A DNA stretch of 64,000 bases from Varroa destructor (GCF_002443255.2 NW_019211454.1:5241858-5305857), one strand, 5' to 3'. Shown: positions 48,116-62,000, counted from the first letter of the stretch. A program made the numbers and translations. The notes: generated by a model not told the origin, from the letters alone.

Positions 48116-49060
48116 AAATTCGATCAGAAAAATCGACCAAGAAGGCTGGTGGCGGAAGCGCTCACGTATTGGTTAGTCTTTATTGTTGTTACTACTACAA
48201 CTTTGGGACGCGTAAATCGTAATGGCCTGTCGTACTACCTACCACTGGTAATATTTCTACTATTACGATAGTAAGTACACTGTAACAGATCGGAGAAGAG
48301 CGTGTAATAAAATTTTTAACGGGAAAATAATGATCCAGGTCCTTCATTGCCCTTCGAAAAACAACAAGCGCCAAACAAATAACGTTAAGTTTCTCCATTT
48401 CGCGGTGGCGACTGCTACGCCGTAATGATGGCCTGTAGTCGAGCTCTCGCCTTAATCTACACGCGGCTTTCAACAAGTGAACGGATCCATGCACCTCCTC
48501 CAACCAGCCGTACGGAACACTGCCGTTACGGCCGACATGGAGTGAAATACTTCGACAGGGGCACTATTGTACGGATACCACGAGCACCTTTCTTAATCGA
48601 GATCCATTGTAGCAAACAGCCAGTGAGCAAATGGCTATGTGGAATTATTTATGAAATCTCTTTTCCCCATATTTTTCGTCCGTTGTTAGCTGGCCAGTTC
48701 TAGCAAGATCACCGCCATCTCCTCTCGTCGTTGCCCTGATGGCAAATGATGTCTGTAGATCAGGGTGGCCGTACAAGCGAGAAGGTACATGTTACAGCGG
48801 GTGGAAGCTTGTACAGCTGATGTCTCTAGCTTCAACATGATTCTTACTCACATCCGATAGAGCAGCAGAAGAATATCGATAGGAACAGCGTCGGCGAGAA
48901 AACAGCAGGCGGAGACGGTGCCGTGATCACCTGGCTCTATCGGCGAAGGCTAGCTGGAGTTCGTTTGGCAGTACTTTAATTCGCTCAGTTGTGTTCATTA
49001 TTTCGTATAGTACTCGTCTGATCTCTGAACAACTTTTGTGACGTTGACCATTTCGTCAAT
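48116..49060. other. No recognised gene
   Basis: Short frames without resemblance. At 48287-48303 the sequence AGATCGGAGAAGAGCG resembles a sequencing adapter but has an extra GA and natural-looking flanks. Confidence 0.55.
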
Positions 49061-49088
49061 GACGACGATGACGATGACGATGATGATA
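49061..49088. repeat. (GAC/GAT)n trinucleotide repeat
   Basis: Nine imperfect GAY units. It would read as polyaspartate but lies in no longer frame. Confidence 0.88.
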
Positions 49089-50120
49089 ATAGCGGCGCAT
49101 CAAATACAGGGGCACTTTCAATTCTAGGCAGGCCATTGTCTGTTGTGCGTAATACCAATATCGTTTATAGGATCATTCGTCGTTCGATTTGTAGAATATG
49201 AATGAATTGTGTGTAAGTGGGTAATAATAGTACGTTTCACGGACTAGCGTCAGAAATCTATTTACTATCATTTGTTTATATTTGCCGTGTGGAGCCATAA
49301 TGCTGAAGGTGATCGACCGGCCCTGACATTGTTATAGCCGTACGATCGACACCACCCATATACAGATTAGTGAAGAGTGATGAAAAATACGGTGGAATGT
49401 ATATCTATCTTATTTGTGGCTATCTGATGAAACTGCTCTGTCAATGTTTATTGATGGCCATGATAATACTGTAACAACATACAAATTAATGAAGATGATA
49501 TTGGTCGAAATATTTACTCTGTCACATTGTGTCTTCACTTCATAAGAAACTATTTAGCTTCGTATTTACTTAAATTTGTTGTTCTCGAGAGATGATTTAA
49601 AGACGTTCCCGATGTCTACCTCACACTGACACTGCATGTTTCTTTCTAGACTCTTTGATGTATTTCCTTTTGACAAAATATCGTCACTATCCCTCTATGC
49701 ATGCTTAGTTCAGTGATGCTTCATCGTATTTCGTTGCATTTACGACTGGGATCGTTTGAAGACCGGCAGCCCAAACAGAAACCCACGATGGTCAATCAAG
49801 ATAGCCGACAGCAATACTGTTCCACTATCAGAATTCCCGGAGCGGCACGTCATAACGAGAGACGTCAACGCAGAGCATTTAGTGTCCTTCATGTCGCGTC
49901 GTGTCGTCGGCAATCGGCTGAGGTCAATCGTCTTTGGCTACTATTCTGCTCTGTGACTGTGTCAGGCGCTTCGCGTTCTCCGAGTTGCGGCATAGCTATC
50001 GTCTCGGCCGGTGGCAAACGAAAACAAGTAGACAGAACTTGTAATGTAGTGGATCATAAGACGCTCTTGTAGATGATCGCTTCTTCCGCCGATGATGTTT
50101 TCTTTCTGCATGCTGTGCAT
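49089..50120. other. No recognised gene
   Basis: AT-rich to 49.7 kb. The frame 49701-50072 (123 codons) is rich in Arg, Ser and Gln and resembles nothing I know. A pyrimidine run ending in CTAG at 49640-49650 has no paired donor. Confidence 0.55.
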
Positions 50121-50154
50121 GTGTGTGTTTGTGGGTGTGTGTGTGTGTGTGTGT
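50121..50154. repeat. (GT)n microsatellite, interrupted
   Basis: GT units with TT and GG interruptions near 50129-50134. Confidence 0.93.
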
Positions 50155-53100
50155 AGTCTTCATTGATGTTATTGAAAACTGCTTATTTTCTAAACGTTTT
50201 CTTAAGATTTGGTTGCTCGGAGATCTACGAGGCCGCGTAAATTCAGACAGTGCAATATGTCGTAATGATCTAGCGTGGATGAAAATTGTTCGCGTGTTCA
50301 GAAGTAACGTGTGACTTGTGGGCAAAACATAACTATCCGAATTCTTATATATTTCTAGCAGGCATTTAAATCTAAGTTAATCTAATCATGGAAAGAAGAA
50401 CGGACAACTCGAAGTTTTAAAAAACAAATAGTAAACCTCATAGGCATAAATAAAAATAATGATAATAGCGAAAATAAATCCTAATGTGCTGTATGACACT
50501 TCAATAAACTTAATCCTGCGCGAAACGATAATTCAAAATACTGTCTACTTTGTAGATCAGTTTGTTTGTGTAGGCACGATGGTCGAGCCGTACGAAGCCT
50601 ATTTTTACAACTTCATTAACTCAAAGGTCGGTTTTGAAAAGTTCAGCTCAGACCTAATCCACACCTACTCTTTTTTACGGTAACACCAGTATTGTTGCCT
50701 ACTCTTGATAAAGAGAATACACCAAAGCAACAAATCCAATGATTAATTCTATAGATACCAAAAATCAAGCTTTTTTTAGGGCGTCATGAATGGTTAACAA
50801 TTAAGGCAAACGAATGTCTCTAACGTGCGTATCACCGAAACCCAGTCGAGTAATTAATTAATCACTGACAAGACCTACACTAGGCCATGCAAAGAATAAT
50901 TTATTGCTGCAAATACATAATATACGCAAACCATTGCGTTTCACAAACGACTAATCAACTGACTGGGGTGAATATCGATCCTTGAACAGGTATCTTCGCA
51001 CGGTACACTTTCTTTCCTGTTAGGCCTTACTTCAACACCTCATCAAAAGGGGCCAATCCCTTCTACCTAACGATGTAGATCGCCTTGGTTAACTATTTAT
51101 GCCTAGTTCCCTGGGAACAGTCGAAAGTCTTCATCTCTGCTGTAGAAATGTACTGCCGAACCACCACATGCAGATATCAATTGTAACATATGTTTTGCGG
51201 CAGAAAAGGATTACCGGCGTGAACTTCAAATCCAGTTTAAGGGTTGCAAAAGGTAGTATTTATTCTTTGTGGCCCTGGCGGTTCTCCAACGATTTTAAAA
51301 AGGTGCTCGTTCTCTTTCCCTTTCCCGGATCGAGTTGAAGGCGAAACATAATTTGCAAATTCATCACTTCAGCATCCTATTTAAACAATGAAAAGCGGCA
51401 GGGAAACAGGGGGAGGAGGAGGAGGTTATACGCTATAAATGAGTGCGCCGTATGAGGGGTGTTAAAAGCGCTTCTCGTCTCTCGAGTCTTCGCGCTCAAC
51501 GACTCAAAGCTGCAGCGTAGGAAGCCAACCGCAGCCATCGTCGCTCTGGACCACCGTGTCGATAATGGTACGGTACTCTCACGAGTTAGATACTGGGAAT
51601 GTTAGATCACGGGCAACAGCAGATGCATACGCGCATAGTAAATTTATGGTTGGCCACTCTACGGTCGAGCCGTACACTCTTGTCCAGACTAAGGATAAGG
51701 TGCACATGGTCACGGATGAATCGGTTGATTGTTGAAAAAAGCTTGGTTTGTTCTTGAGTGGGCAGCCCTCGAAGAGGATTAAATGGCCGCAAGAGTTTGG
51801 AGCAAGCAAACTTATGCTGGTGAGATCGGTCCGCTTGTCCTGAACGGGCTTTCCGCATCAACAAGAAATAAAGGGGAAGCCATCTTGTTCGTGGAGGGCC
51901 CTGGGAAAAGCTGACTATAGAAATATGGAGTTGCGCAAACAGGCAAAGGCGTCAGTGCAGAACGGGTGGAAACGGGATTTTCAAATGTAAAGAAGCGAAT
52001 TGACAAGTGGCCGTGACACCCTTCAAAACGGGGCATCTTCGGACAGTTTACTGGCAGATGGGTTCACGTCTTCACACAGTAGTACGAGCAAGGGTTAGTC
52101 TCCATAAAACCACCACTGTTCCGACAATGCCTGAAAGGTAACAGGTATTGATGCGTGCAAAATAGGCACCTTTAACCTAGTCACAACTGACAGTATGTTG
52201 AAATAACACAATTTGCATTCTACGTACTGCAGGCTTTTTGTATAGAGCTCTTATTCTGGAGTCGTTCTGATCTCCTAATGCATCAGCGCATCGCATTCTC
52301 TTTTGTCCAGTAGATCTGGATAATTTATTACCATCTATCATTTCGTCGAGCCAAGCAAGGAATGAACTGAAGTCTTCAGCGGCCTCAAAATAAGGTAGAA
52401 GAACAACACGAACACGAGGTGCACGCTTTTCTCAAGCACAACTCATATTTAGGAAGCATATTTTATCTTAAAACATGCTTAGGGGCCTGTTCTGTAACTC
52501 TTTAGAAATGGAACGACGCGTATTGCCCCTGAAGTAATTGAGCGATGAATATAGTAGAGGTGGCGGCCTTTAAACAAATTGTACATGTCTATTCAATCTG
52601 ATTTTTATTTATGCTCTTTCGACCCCTTGAAGATTATCTCCTGTATAATAGAAAACTTTGACATTACCTGATGAACGATGTGCCCAAAAACCGTCTCCGA
52701 TATAGGCCTTAAATTAGGCCTCTCACATATTCTCATCTATTCCATCATTATTCTAGAACAATGGAGTATTCCATTGGTGCCGGCGCGACTGTAATAGCCT
52801 ACGTGTTACGGGTGGCCTGTAATTGTTTAGGAATTGCGTTCGCAACAACTTGCACGGTACATAATTCTTATCTATTCGTAGCACATGGTAATATTCAATC
52901 CTCATTTCGATGGCCTTCTGGGTCATCCGTTTATGTCATTTCGGTGTGTTTCTTAAAGCTAACCGGCAAACACTTGAAAACTTGAAGTATTTCAAGAGTA
53001 AAGTCTCATTAATAGGGGTCTATCGATCGGCAAGCAATCGGCCACTCAGGTCGACTTCACAGATACCAGGAGTATTCATAAAGGCATTCTTCGCATCACC

Positions 53101-56100
53101 GCTGCGACTGCATCCTTCTAGCCTGCAGCTGATTGTCTATAGAGTATCGTTGGATATGGTTATGACTAGGGCTGTGATTTTGTCAGTGGTCATGATGATG
53201 GCACCAAAATCGTAGATCTACTGGGATCTGAACGGCAGTAGGCACAGCAGCCGCAGGACATCGGCTTCATCAAGATGATTCGCATTTTGCTGCTTGTGTG
53301 ATGATCACCGTGAACATCAACAGAAGCCACTTCGCGTCACCTCAGCGTGAAGCCATCCAATCAGTAGCCGGCGGCCTGCAGACGACTCGTCGATAATCAG
53401 CGCTTGGACAAAGCAAGTAGTTTAAAACCGCGGAAAATACAAAAGCTTGCCGCGACAAACGGTAGCCCCGACAAATGGTGACAGTAATCGACAGAGATAG
53501 AGAGATGATAAAAAAAAAAAAGCCGTGAATGCGATGTTAGCTTACTCCCAATGGAGAAACCCACTCCCACGCAATGACGGCCGCTGCCCCTAGCCGCTGA
53601 GGGTCACCAACGGTTGTTGGAAGTGATTCGTTTGCCTCAATGGTAAAAGAACATTTCTCCAATCACTAGATCTCACTGAACTCTCGAACAAAGGTTGCAA
53701 CGCTCTCGACTGGACGACACGGTAGCGATGCGCAGGCGGCATCTTGTCCTGCGTGGAAATCAAGCCGCAAAGGCCGCGGAACGAAACCGGCTAGATGATC
53801 CAGCAATCGACTACCAGTTTAGATCAAGCGGTCCAGCCGTCGAAAGAAGAACTCGCTTGAAATAGAGATGGATCAGTTTATCTCTCAGCGCGGCACGACG
53901 ATGCTGGCGGTGGTGTAGATAGCGTTCGGTCACTCTGGTAGATCGTAGCTATTCGGCGTGGTAGTTCATCCATCTTCACTGACGCCAAAAGCTGACAAAG
54001 GCACATGGAGCGACATACGCAATCGCAATGAAGCTTAGTCACGGCTATTGAGAATAGCTACGAGTGCCAATGTAGTAAGCACACGGTGCGAGCATAAGAT
54101 ATTATACGATGATAAAGATTGACGAAGGCAACGGCAACCGGAGATGCTACCGTGAATCAGTAGCAGGCCGTGTGTGAACACCCAGGAGAGCCAAAGCTGT
54201 CGCCGGCTGTAGACAGCCAGTAGCAATAGTAGGGAAAATAGAAGTTCGAGATGAACTTTGTTGACGTGTTTGTCTGTTTTTCGGATGTCAGAAGAAATGA
54301 ATCCCAGAAAAATATATAGATAGAATCATCGGTGGTAGGACGCTAAGATAAATTATGACATATTCTAGATTCGGAGATGTTTATACATATTACACGTTTG
54401 ATGGTAGAGGAGTAAATGCGGTAGCGGGGTAAACCAACAGAACGGTATGGGGTAAATTACAACAGAGACGACTACTACTATTGTACGTATGTTCTACAAT
54501 TCTAATATATATACATAACATTACAGTTTATAAGAAACACTAATAGACTGTGCTCAAATATGTGCATGACGTTATACTTCCCTGTAAATAATTTCTACTT
54601 GGATCCTTTACGTTTATCTCTTCGTCTATTGGGCACAGGCATGCAAATGGTCATGATCCAGCGGGCTCATTCGCTTCTAGCGCTTGATCTCGAAAACACG
54701 TCCTTTTACCTTTGCGAAAGACTATGTATCTGCTGTTTGCAGCCCCCTCGGCTACTCGTTCCCGCGCGATAATCTCCTGCTTCTGAAATCTTCTATTGCA
54801 ATAATCTTGTCTCTAATTGTGTAGTGTATTTCTTAATCAAGCGCCGAAAGTATTGCTTGTTTGACCCTCGATTTGTTCGACTCCCTTTCCGCCAATGACC
54901 ATCTGTGTCAGTATTCATAATAAGCATTGGCCTCTTCTTTTCTATTCCCTTGAATTTTTTTTCTTCGAATCGACCATTACGATTATTTCGTCCTCCTTTG
55001 TGTTGCTTGCTATCCCCTTCCGTTTCGCTGCAGCCTCAAGCTTCGCCTTTATTTGTATTGACAACCGACGACCAAGATTCTCTGCCTTTTTCAGCCGGCG
55101 TTGTTCGCCGGACGTCAATTCGTTTAGATAATTTTCCTAGTAACCCTGTTTATCTGCGTATCAGCCCGCCCGCTTATTTAAGCCGGTCGTCCGTACCGTT
55201 TCTGGCACCTTAGTTGCTGCTGTTTTTGCAGTAACGGTGCTAGTCACCGTTCTCCTCTACGTGATTTTGAATGACGGGGCGCTCAGTCGTCAACATGCGA
55301 ATGCCAACGGACATTGGCCAGGTTGGTACATGATCATACAACGTTACTTTATAGGCATGAGCATCTATAGAAAGACATGACCCCAGCCCAGAGGGTATGG
55401 GTACGCAGTATAATCTATTATATTATACAGTACTTACCTTGACTTTGGACTCTACAATACATTTGTGCTGCACGTAGCAGTATTACTATTACGCAGGGGC
55501 GCGTACGCAGATTTTAGCATTTGCGTTCGAAGCGAAAATTGATGAGATACGACCGTCGATAGCACTTCGAATGTGGTCAGCGTTCTAGAGAGTCGTAATC
55601 GTGTGCTTATGATCATAGACCACCATGTGAGTGCATGCGTCGATATGGACAAAAAGAACTTTGGGATAAACTGATCTGTGCAGGCAAAGACACTTACTAA
55701 CCTACCTCGTAGGCGGTCCATGCTTATGCCGCTGTATAGCAGTTACCAGTTGCGGTCTGCATAGTTGAACTCGCGTGGGTGGCCGGAAGCATGTGCGGAT
55801 GTTGAAAGAATACCAGTCTCGACGCATTGGCCCGCCGTCTTCGATTGAAATTCCTCTAAGCAGAAGACTTTTCCTTCCCTGTCGCCATCGTCAAAGGAAA
55901 TCATGAAGCGAGCCGGCGGTGGCGGTGGCGACAACGACGAAAAAATGGACAACAACAACGGAACAGTGACTGGGTAGCGGCAGCTGTTGCGGATTGACAA
56001 TTCGGGATGTTTTTTCCTTCTATTGACTTCGTCGTCAAGCAAAAGTTTCTCGCCCTCGTGTCTTCTCTACATCTTTCGGGCTTCTGCCGACCGTCGTCGT

Positions 56101-56429
56101 TTTTGGTTCGTCCCTCTGCTTATCGCGTTTCGTCGTCGTCGCCAATAACAACAACGAAGAAAAGAAGAACACATCGGTGGCTAGACCAGTCAGTGACGGC
56201 GGCTGATCGTCGCCGCAGTCGTCAATTTTGTATTTCTTCTTACCTTTCATCGGTTGTGGCTAGTGGGTTCAATCCACAATTACGCCATGTTTTTTTTCGT
56301 CTCTTTTCTCTTTAGGTCGACCGATTATGGCGTGGGGGAGGCAGGTAAGGCAGTTTAGCCGAAGCTTCCTTTTTGCCTTGCGACGAGCTTCAGTCCTCTG
56401 GCCATCAAACTGAAAGAGAGAGCGAAGAG
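50155..56429. other. No recognised gene; 6.3 kb of anonymous DNA
   Basis: Short frames on both strands, none with known resemblance. Minor items: GGAGGAGGAGGAGG at 51412-51425, an A run at 53509-53521, and a perfect splice-donor-like word AAGGTAAGT on the minus strand at 55433-55441 without a convincing exon. GC-richer patches lie at 51470-52060, 53200-54240 and 54900-55200. An imperfect GGCGGTGGCGG tract lies near 55914-55928. Confidence 0.5.

Positions 56430-56508
<79 letters not shown>
56430..56508. repeat. Compound (TA)27-(GA)12 microsatellite
   Basis: TA units run from 56430 to 56484 and GA units from 56485 to 56508, the longest simple array of the window. Frames through it (Ile-Tyr, Arg-Glu, Leu-Ser) are artefacts. 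Confidence 0.97.
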
Positions 56509-56509
56509 A

Positions 56510-56532
56510 CCGAAGTCACTCAGTGACTTCGG
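56510..56532. repeat. Perfect 23-bp palindrome
   Basis: Arms CCGAAGTCACT and AGTGACTTCGG pair over 11 bp around a single central C. It starts one base after the TA/GA array. It could extrude as a cruciform with the very AT-rich array beside it. No gene end is visible that would make it a terminator. Confidence 0.9.
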
Positions 56533-57452
56533 GACGGTCAATCTTGTCTGGTTTGCGTGTGTCACTTTGTCTGGTGGCATCTGGTGGGACACAGAACCGA
56601 CTATGACTTCTGATATTGCTTAGTTTAATTTTAACGGGCCCCCAAGCATATATTTTTGGGGGTCTCTTGTGACGCAAACAGTCGGTGAGGCTTTCGCCTT
56701 TGACAATGTACACTGAAACAGATATCGTCCTGTAGGACAGTGCCGATTCATATGTAACGTATGCATTTCACGGACGGAACGGAGTTAACCTAAGTGGCCT
56801 TGAACAAGTTCGAGCAAATTTGTTGAAGACAGCAGATAGCGGAAGAAACAAGGGATTTAGAGACGAAGTGTGCGGAGAAATAGAACCAGATCCCATGAAA
56901 ACACTGAAGACTGTTCGTATTACATCCCCGGCCGATTGACTAGCTGTTCGTGGTCGGCCTTAAGTGGCGGAAGGTTTTCTTACCGCAAAAGTGGGGATAT
57001 ATTATCATTATATGACACATGGATAGATGCACCAGGAGCAACGGAAAACTGACTGAAGGGTAATCACTTTGTCCCTTTCTCCCTCCTCCATCTGTGAGGA
57101 GAACAAATAGATTTTTTTTTGCAAAGAGAATGAAGTGGGGCCCCAATGTTCACGAGCACTCTAGCGAGCATCCCGACAAAGAAGAAACATGCTGGTCTGT
57201 TGCAAGAGATCGCAGTGTGAGTTAAGTCGGTCGCTTGACACTCAGATGTCTGACATTTGCGTGCACTCTCCGCGGTAATCAGCGATCCTCGAATCCACAT
57301 CCCTGGCAGGAAAATGCAAAAAGATTGTAGATGATTCTAAATTGTTATGGAGTATATTGGGTTTAAAAGAACGAGCGAACGAAAAAACCTCGTGCGGCTA
57401 TCGACACCGTGAACGACTGGCCCGTAACAGCACTAATGGGGAAAAGGAGCCC
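56533..57452. other. No recognised gene
   Basis: GGGCCCCCAAGC and GGGGGTC near 56637-56663 form a weak hairpin (CCCCCAA/TTGGGGG). Frames are short and without resemblance. Confidence 0.55.
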
Positions 57453-57466
57453 GGGGGGGGGGGGGG
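57453..57466. repeat. G14 homopolymer
   Basis: Fourteen consecutive G, unusual and unstable. Its length may be uncertain in the assembly. Confidence 0.95.
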
Positions 57467-60400
57467 CGTAGCAGAGTGAACTGTTTTATGATAATGTCCG
57501 CTCCTTTCTAAAATTCCCGTCCATTTTTTGGGGTCGGCGCCGCTTCACGTGACGACCTCACATATGGCAGAATAGCATCTTCTACAACTATAAGACCAGT
57601 TACTTTTCAGAAAGGTGCCGTTCATCGTTTCGTTCTTAAAACTTACTGAAGAAAAGATCGCAATGGCTACAATATAGACACAAATGCATGCACAGTCAGT
57701 TTTATACGGACAGACTAATCACTAAAACATCTAGATAGCTACTAACAGTAGAAACTGGTAGTCGAGTATAGCCAGTTAGTCGCGGACTGATGGCCAATCG
57801 AACCGAAAGCGTTCAAGACTTCCGTACAACCCAGCAGTATTTGGCGATCTTAGAACGTCTCAATCTCCCTTTTGCGAGCAATGACGACGAGCCGTAGACG
57901 GCAGACGGCCGAGGAGTCAATCAGCCGGGCCGATCACCGAGCAAACCAACGAAATGTTATGCAAAAGAAAAGGTGAAACGATACGCCTCGAGCCAGACAC
58001 ACGCGCAATGCATTTTGTCCAAAAATGACCACATCAACATAACGATAATCTGTCGTCACCAGTCAGTTCATCAGGTCGCTGGCGCTGATAGTACTATCGT
58101 TCATTTTCCGTTGGTGTGTATTGCGTCTTCGTTTTCCTTTTCGAGAAAAGCGGAGCCATTATTCAAAAAACATTCTACCCCACAACCACTGGCGGGCCGT
58201 CCACCGCCGATGGCTCTATGGCAACGCTGATTGCACGTCAGACAGCGGGCGTCATTTGCTATACGGCTGCCGCCAGAAAACTTTAGATGTGACGCGTGCA
58301 GAAAACGACAGCATCAACTAGAACAACAATGACGATAACATCAACTATATTAAACGAACGCTAAACGTCTCTGAGTGACTGTCCGTCTTAGTCTCTATAC
58401 GGTAGCGTCAGCATATAGCGAAGCAGCTAGAGAGCAGAGATAGGAACGAACGCCACGATGCCGTACAAAAATCGTGCCGTCGACAACTGCCGTCGCCACC
58501 GATAGAACGAGCTATAATATTTCGAGTTTAACGGCGTGCGGCGCATCAGCTGACAAATGAGAAAAAATATCGGCTGCATAATGTGACCAGTGGTCTCAGG
58601 TGGATGGCGGCAATATCGCAGACGTCGATCTGGCGTAAACAGACAGCCGCGCGGAGACTAGTCGTTTGGACGTTGGCGTATACTGCAGGTGCGGTAAACA
58701 TAGGGCCAACGTCGCATCAGCCGACCATATCCTCTACATACATCTATGTATAATAGGCATATGTGTATCGTATCCATCAGTAGGGAATCATCGCAATCGT
58801 ACCCCCGAGACTCGTACCTAATCTGCATTTGAATGGCTTCTCGCCAGCCTGTCTATACGCGCTGTTCTTATACGCGTGACGATGTTAAATTTTACAGTTC
58901 CATACAATAATCGTGGTAGTAGAAGATACGACATGAGCTTGAGGCAGGATTGATAAAGGGTTTGTTTCTGTCGTCGCTGCTGGTGCTAGTGTTGAGGTGG
59001 CAATTTTCCTACGTATGTACACCACTCAGTGCATTGTCGCACGAGTGCAAACGAAATACTAAAGAAGCGAGGACAACACAGCCGAATAAACGGTAGCACA
59101 GTTACTCTTGACGGGGGCTACAGATGCGGTAGGGATAAGACCCGTATCGTATCGGTAGATCGTATCAAATCGAATTGATTGTTATGAATGAGCGAAGGAC
59201 GACCGGATCGTGTGAGCTGATAATGCCGTCCACACGAGCAGCGACAGCAAAAAAACGGCGAACGTTACGACGTCCGTCACGCTTACGTATACGGACTTGC
59301 GCTGGACGCTACGGCATTTAGAGAAGTTGAACGTATCAACAAAAGTCGACAGAGCGATGTGACGTGCCTGCAACTATCACCAACGGCAACTGTAAGGTTC
59401 GTCGAAGTAACGGCAGCATGGTTGGCACTCAACGTGACTCCAGGTATAAAAAATCGTCAGATTGTCACGTGAAGGTGAGCTATTGATGAAGCTCGCAGAG
59501 TCAGGCTAGCTCTTGTTGGCAGCGCGTGCGGAAAAACAGCCTTTTGTATATAAGTTACGAAAGTAGGTCACGAAAGGTACATGATGTGCCTACAGTTTCA
59601 TGCCAATGGCCGAAAATGCATACGAGATAATGTCGATATATGCCTTGCAGGCTGTCGTACCGACAACCGCGTTTCAAAATAGTGATGCTCTTGAACTCTT
59701 TGTTAGGATTTTATATTATTGAGATGTTTAGTACTTGCAACGACGATGCGATCTTGCCAATGGCATATGTGGAAACTTTGCCAAGGTTGTTTTTCTCACA
59801 AGGTCTCTCGCTTTCTTCGATATGAAATTTCATTTCCTAATCGATTCGAGGACAATGGGGTACGATGATTAGGATAATACTTTGGTAAAAATGGTACAGC
59901 TAATCATGAAAGGTATGCATAGTGAGTTATCGCATCTGTTTGTCTTTAATATACCCTTTTATTCTAATGTTAATTTATTTCGACACGCTCTTGAAGAGCA
60001 CATATAAGCCCTGTCTTGAATTGATTTAAATTTCCCAGTGCCTGCGAGACTCTACAATCCATATGGCGCATTGGATTCACTTGAATCTGAGTATACGAGA
60101 AAATAGTACGGGCGTAGACTTTTAACTCCAGTTGAATTTTATTGGAATCGATCTAAATCCGTACCGGTGTCATTGATTTGACATACCACTCCCTATATAT
60201 GTGTTTACTCTCGTAAGTATTATAACGCCTACTTACAAATAAACAGTTATAGTTATAAATAAGCTGCAGTACGTATGTGACAACTGTGTACGTTGACCTT
60301 AAACTTCTCCGCAAGTTGGTCGTACAACGCACGAACAAAAAAGACGACTCTATCGGGTCGATTCAGTGTGGACAAATGTAAGACTATTACGCAATCATAT

Positions 60401-61640
60401 TATATATAACCGGGTTGCCCAAGTTACACAATAAGTATGAACATCCCCTCTTCGGACCACTATCTGGCTGAGGGCGCTCGACCCAGTCTTCCCGCTTATT
60501 TCTAGTTAATGAAGAAATTCGAGAAGTCCTTTATCCGTTGAAACGTTGCTAGAAGCCAGCTGATGTCGAACAGCTACTATGGCCGTCCATGTATTATCGT
60601 GCGAAGCCGACTTTCTGCTCACCGTGGCGCGCACTTGGTTAGGACGAGTAAAGGCTTGAACTTAAGGTTCGCCTACATATTACGTATCTCAACATTGATC
60701 TACTCTAAGTGTTACCACTAAGATTGTTTCTGCTACGAAGGCATAGCGGAATCCAGGTTGCAGACACCATAACGCGGCCTGTGCGCTACTTGTCCTATTT
60801 TTGAGCGGGCACATCCTGCATGGCCGACAAGCCTAATACGAAGTACATCATCACGTCATAGAATATTTTCTTCAAAAAGGTTCGTTCCTCTGCTCCAGTT
60901 TCCAAATATTTGTCCCTGATTTCCATGACGCTGCCCTAGCGGTAGACATAATCCGCGCTTTTGTTTAATGTAGAAGCTATGTGATATTATATAACACAAA
61001 AAGATACCCAAGGACAGTCGGTTCTCACTACTGCAACATTTCTGTTAGAACGACGTTCGGCTTAGGTTGCAATCCGAATTGCCAGTCTGACGACTTACCT
61101 TCCGAAAACTCAGGCGTATTTTATTTTTGGCCAATTGCACCAGAGGGCAAATATCGCTACACAAGCAAATCTACACATCGATCCTGAAGTCTAGCAACTA
61201 TTACATACGTACGCGCACACGTTCTCCTTCGCGTTAAAATAACTAGAGCATAGTGTTATTTGAATCATTGGACCTGAAACAATTTTCTTACAAAATGTTC
61301 AATTCGCGCTCATTTAACATCAACAAACTATACCAGCAAACGTTCCGATGACTGCCCGTTCAACTCAGGCAGGCCAACAAACACCTGCACAAGTAAACAT
61401 ACATCGTAGAAGATAATGCAACAGCAATCCCGTCCCCCGTAGATTGTCACCTGGCCTACGTGGAAAACTAGCTAACTTAGTCTATCTACGCTGTAACCAA
61501 CGTAGCCCATCCCAAATAGTGCAGACTTGCCTAATTCTAATTCGTGTGTAATGTTACTGCAGTTCCACACAGTTTCTTCGTGCATTCATCGGCTTCAGGC
61601 GCCCGTCCATCAACGGGGCATGGCCGAAAGCTTACAGCTG
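57467..61640. other. No recognised gene; 4.2 kb of anonymous DNA
   Basis: Short frames only, up to 85 codons at 57973-58230, without resemblance. 58.4-59.5 kb is GC-richer with evenly spaced CpG. 59.6-60.4 kb is AT-rich. No RNA gene or repeat family was seen. Confidence 0.55.
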
Positions 61641-61642
61641 CT

Positions 61643-61643
<1 letters not shown>

Positions 61644-61686
<43 letters not shown>

Positions 61687-61689
61687 GGC
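61644..61689. repeat. (CGG)n trinucleotide microsatellite
   Basis: About fifteen CGG/GGC units with one GGT interruption near 61673. Reads as polyarginine, polyalanine or polyglycine depending on frame. It lies in the most CpG-rich part of the window, about 210 bases upstream of promoter-like elements. Confidence 0.95.
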
Positions 61690-61893
61690 AGTGCTCAGCT
61701 GTTGGAGCTAGCAGCGTTTGTTCGCCGATTGTTGCCTGGGATCAGCGGCAGCCGGGAGTCGGCCAGTGTCAGTAAACGCCAGGAACCAGGAGCGCTAGCA
61801 CGGCGCCTCATTTCTTCGTGTCGGCTTGGTCTCTCTAGTCTTCGTGGCTTTCCCGTTGGCTGTGTCGGAGCGCCGTGGCGCCGCGCTCCCTTG

Positions 61894-62000
61894 CTCCGCC
61901 ATTGGCCCCGCCTCCGGGGCCCGATTGGACGGAGCACTCTCCGACGCAGCCGCTCGCGGACATTAAAAAGGGTGCGGCGGTTTGCCATCACGATCCGCAG
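61894..62000 (+). promoter_or_regulatory. Candidate core promoter: two CCAAT boxes, GC box, TATA-like box
   Basis: In a CpG-rich block, two inverted CCAAT boxes (ATTGG at 61901-61905 and 61924-61928) flank a GC box (CCCCGCCTCC, 61906-61915). A TATA-like CATTAAAAAGG follows at 61961-61971. The order and spacing would put transcription start near 61993-62000 on the plus strand. The downstream sequence has short open frames (for example to 62096) but no recognised protein and no clear first-exon donor, so the gene it would serve is unknown. Chance clustering in GC-rich DNA is possible. Confidence 0.3.

Noticed and set aside
48287..48303. AGATCGGAGAAGAGCG, resembling an Illumina adapter
   Set aside because: It has an extra GA within the adapter word and does not continue as adapter. 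A natural coincidence is more likely than contamination.
55433..55441. Perfect splice-donor word on the minus strand
   Set aside because: Such a word is expected about once or twice in 64 kb on two strands, and the upstream minus-strand sequence has an early stop and no convincing exon.
56260..56280. GGGTTCAATCC as a possible tRNA T arm
   Set aside because: The flanking bases do not pair as a T stem and no D arm or acceptor stem is found.
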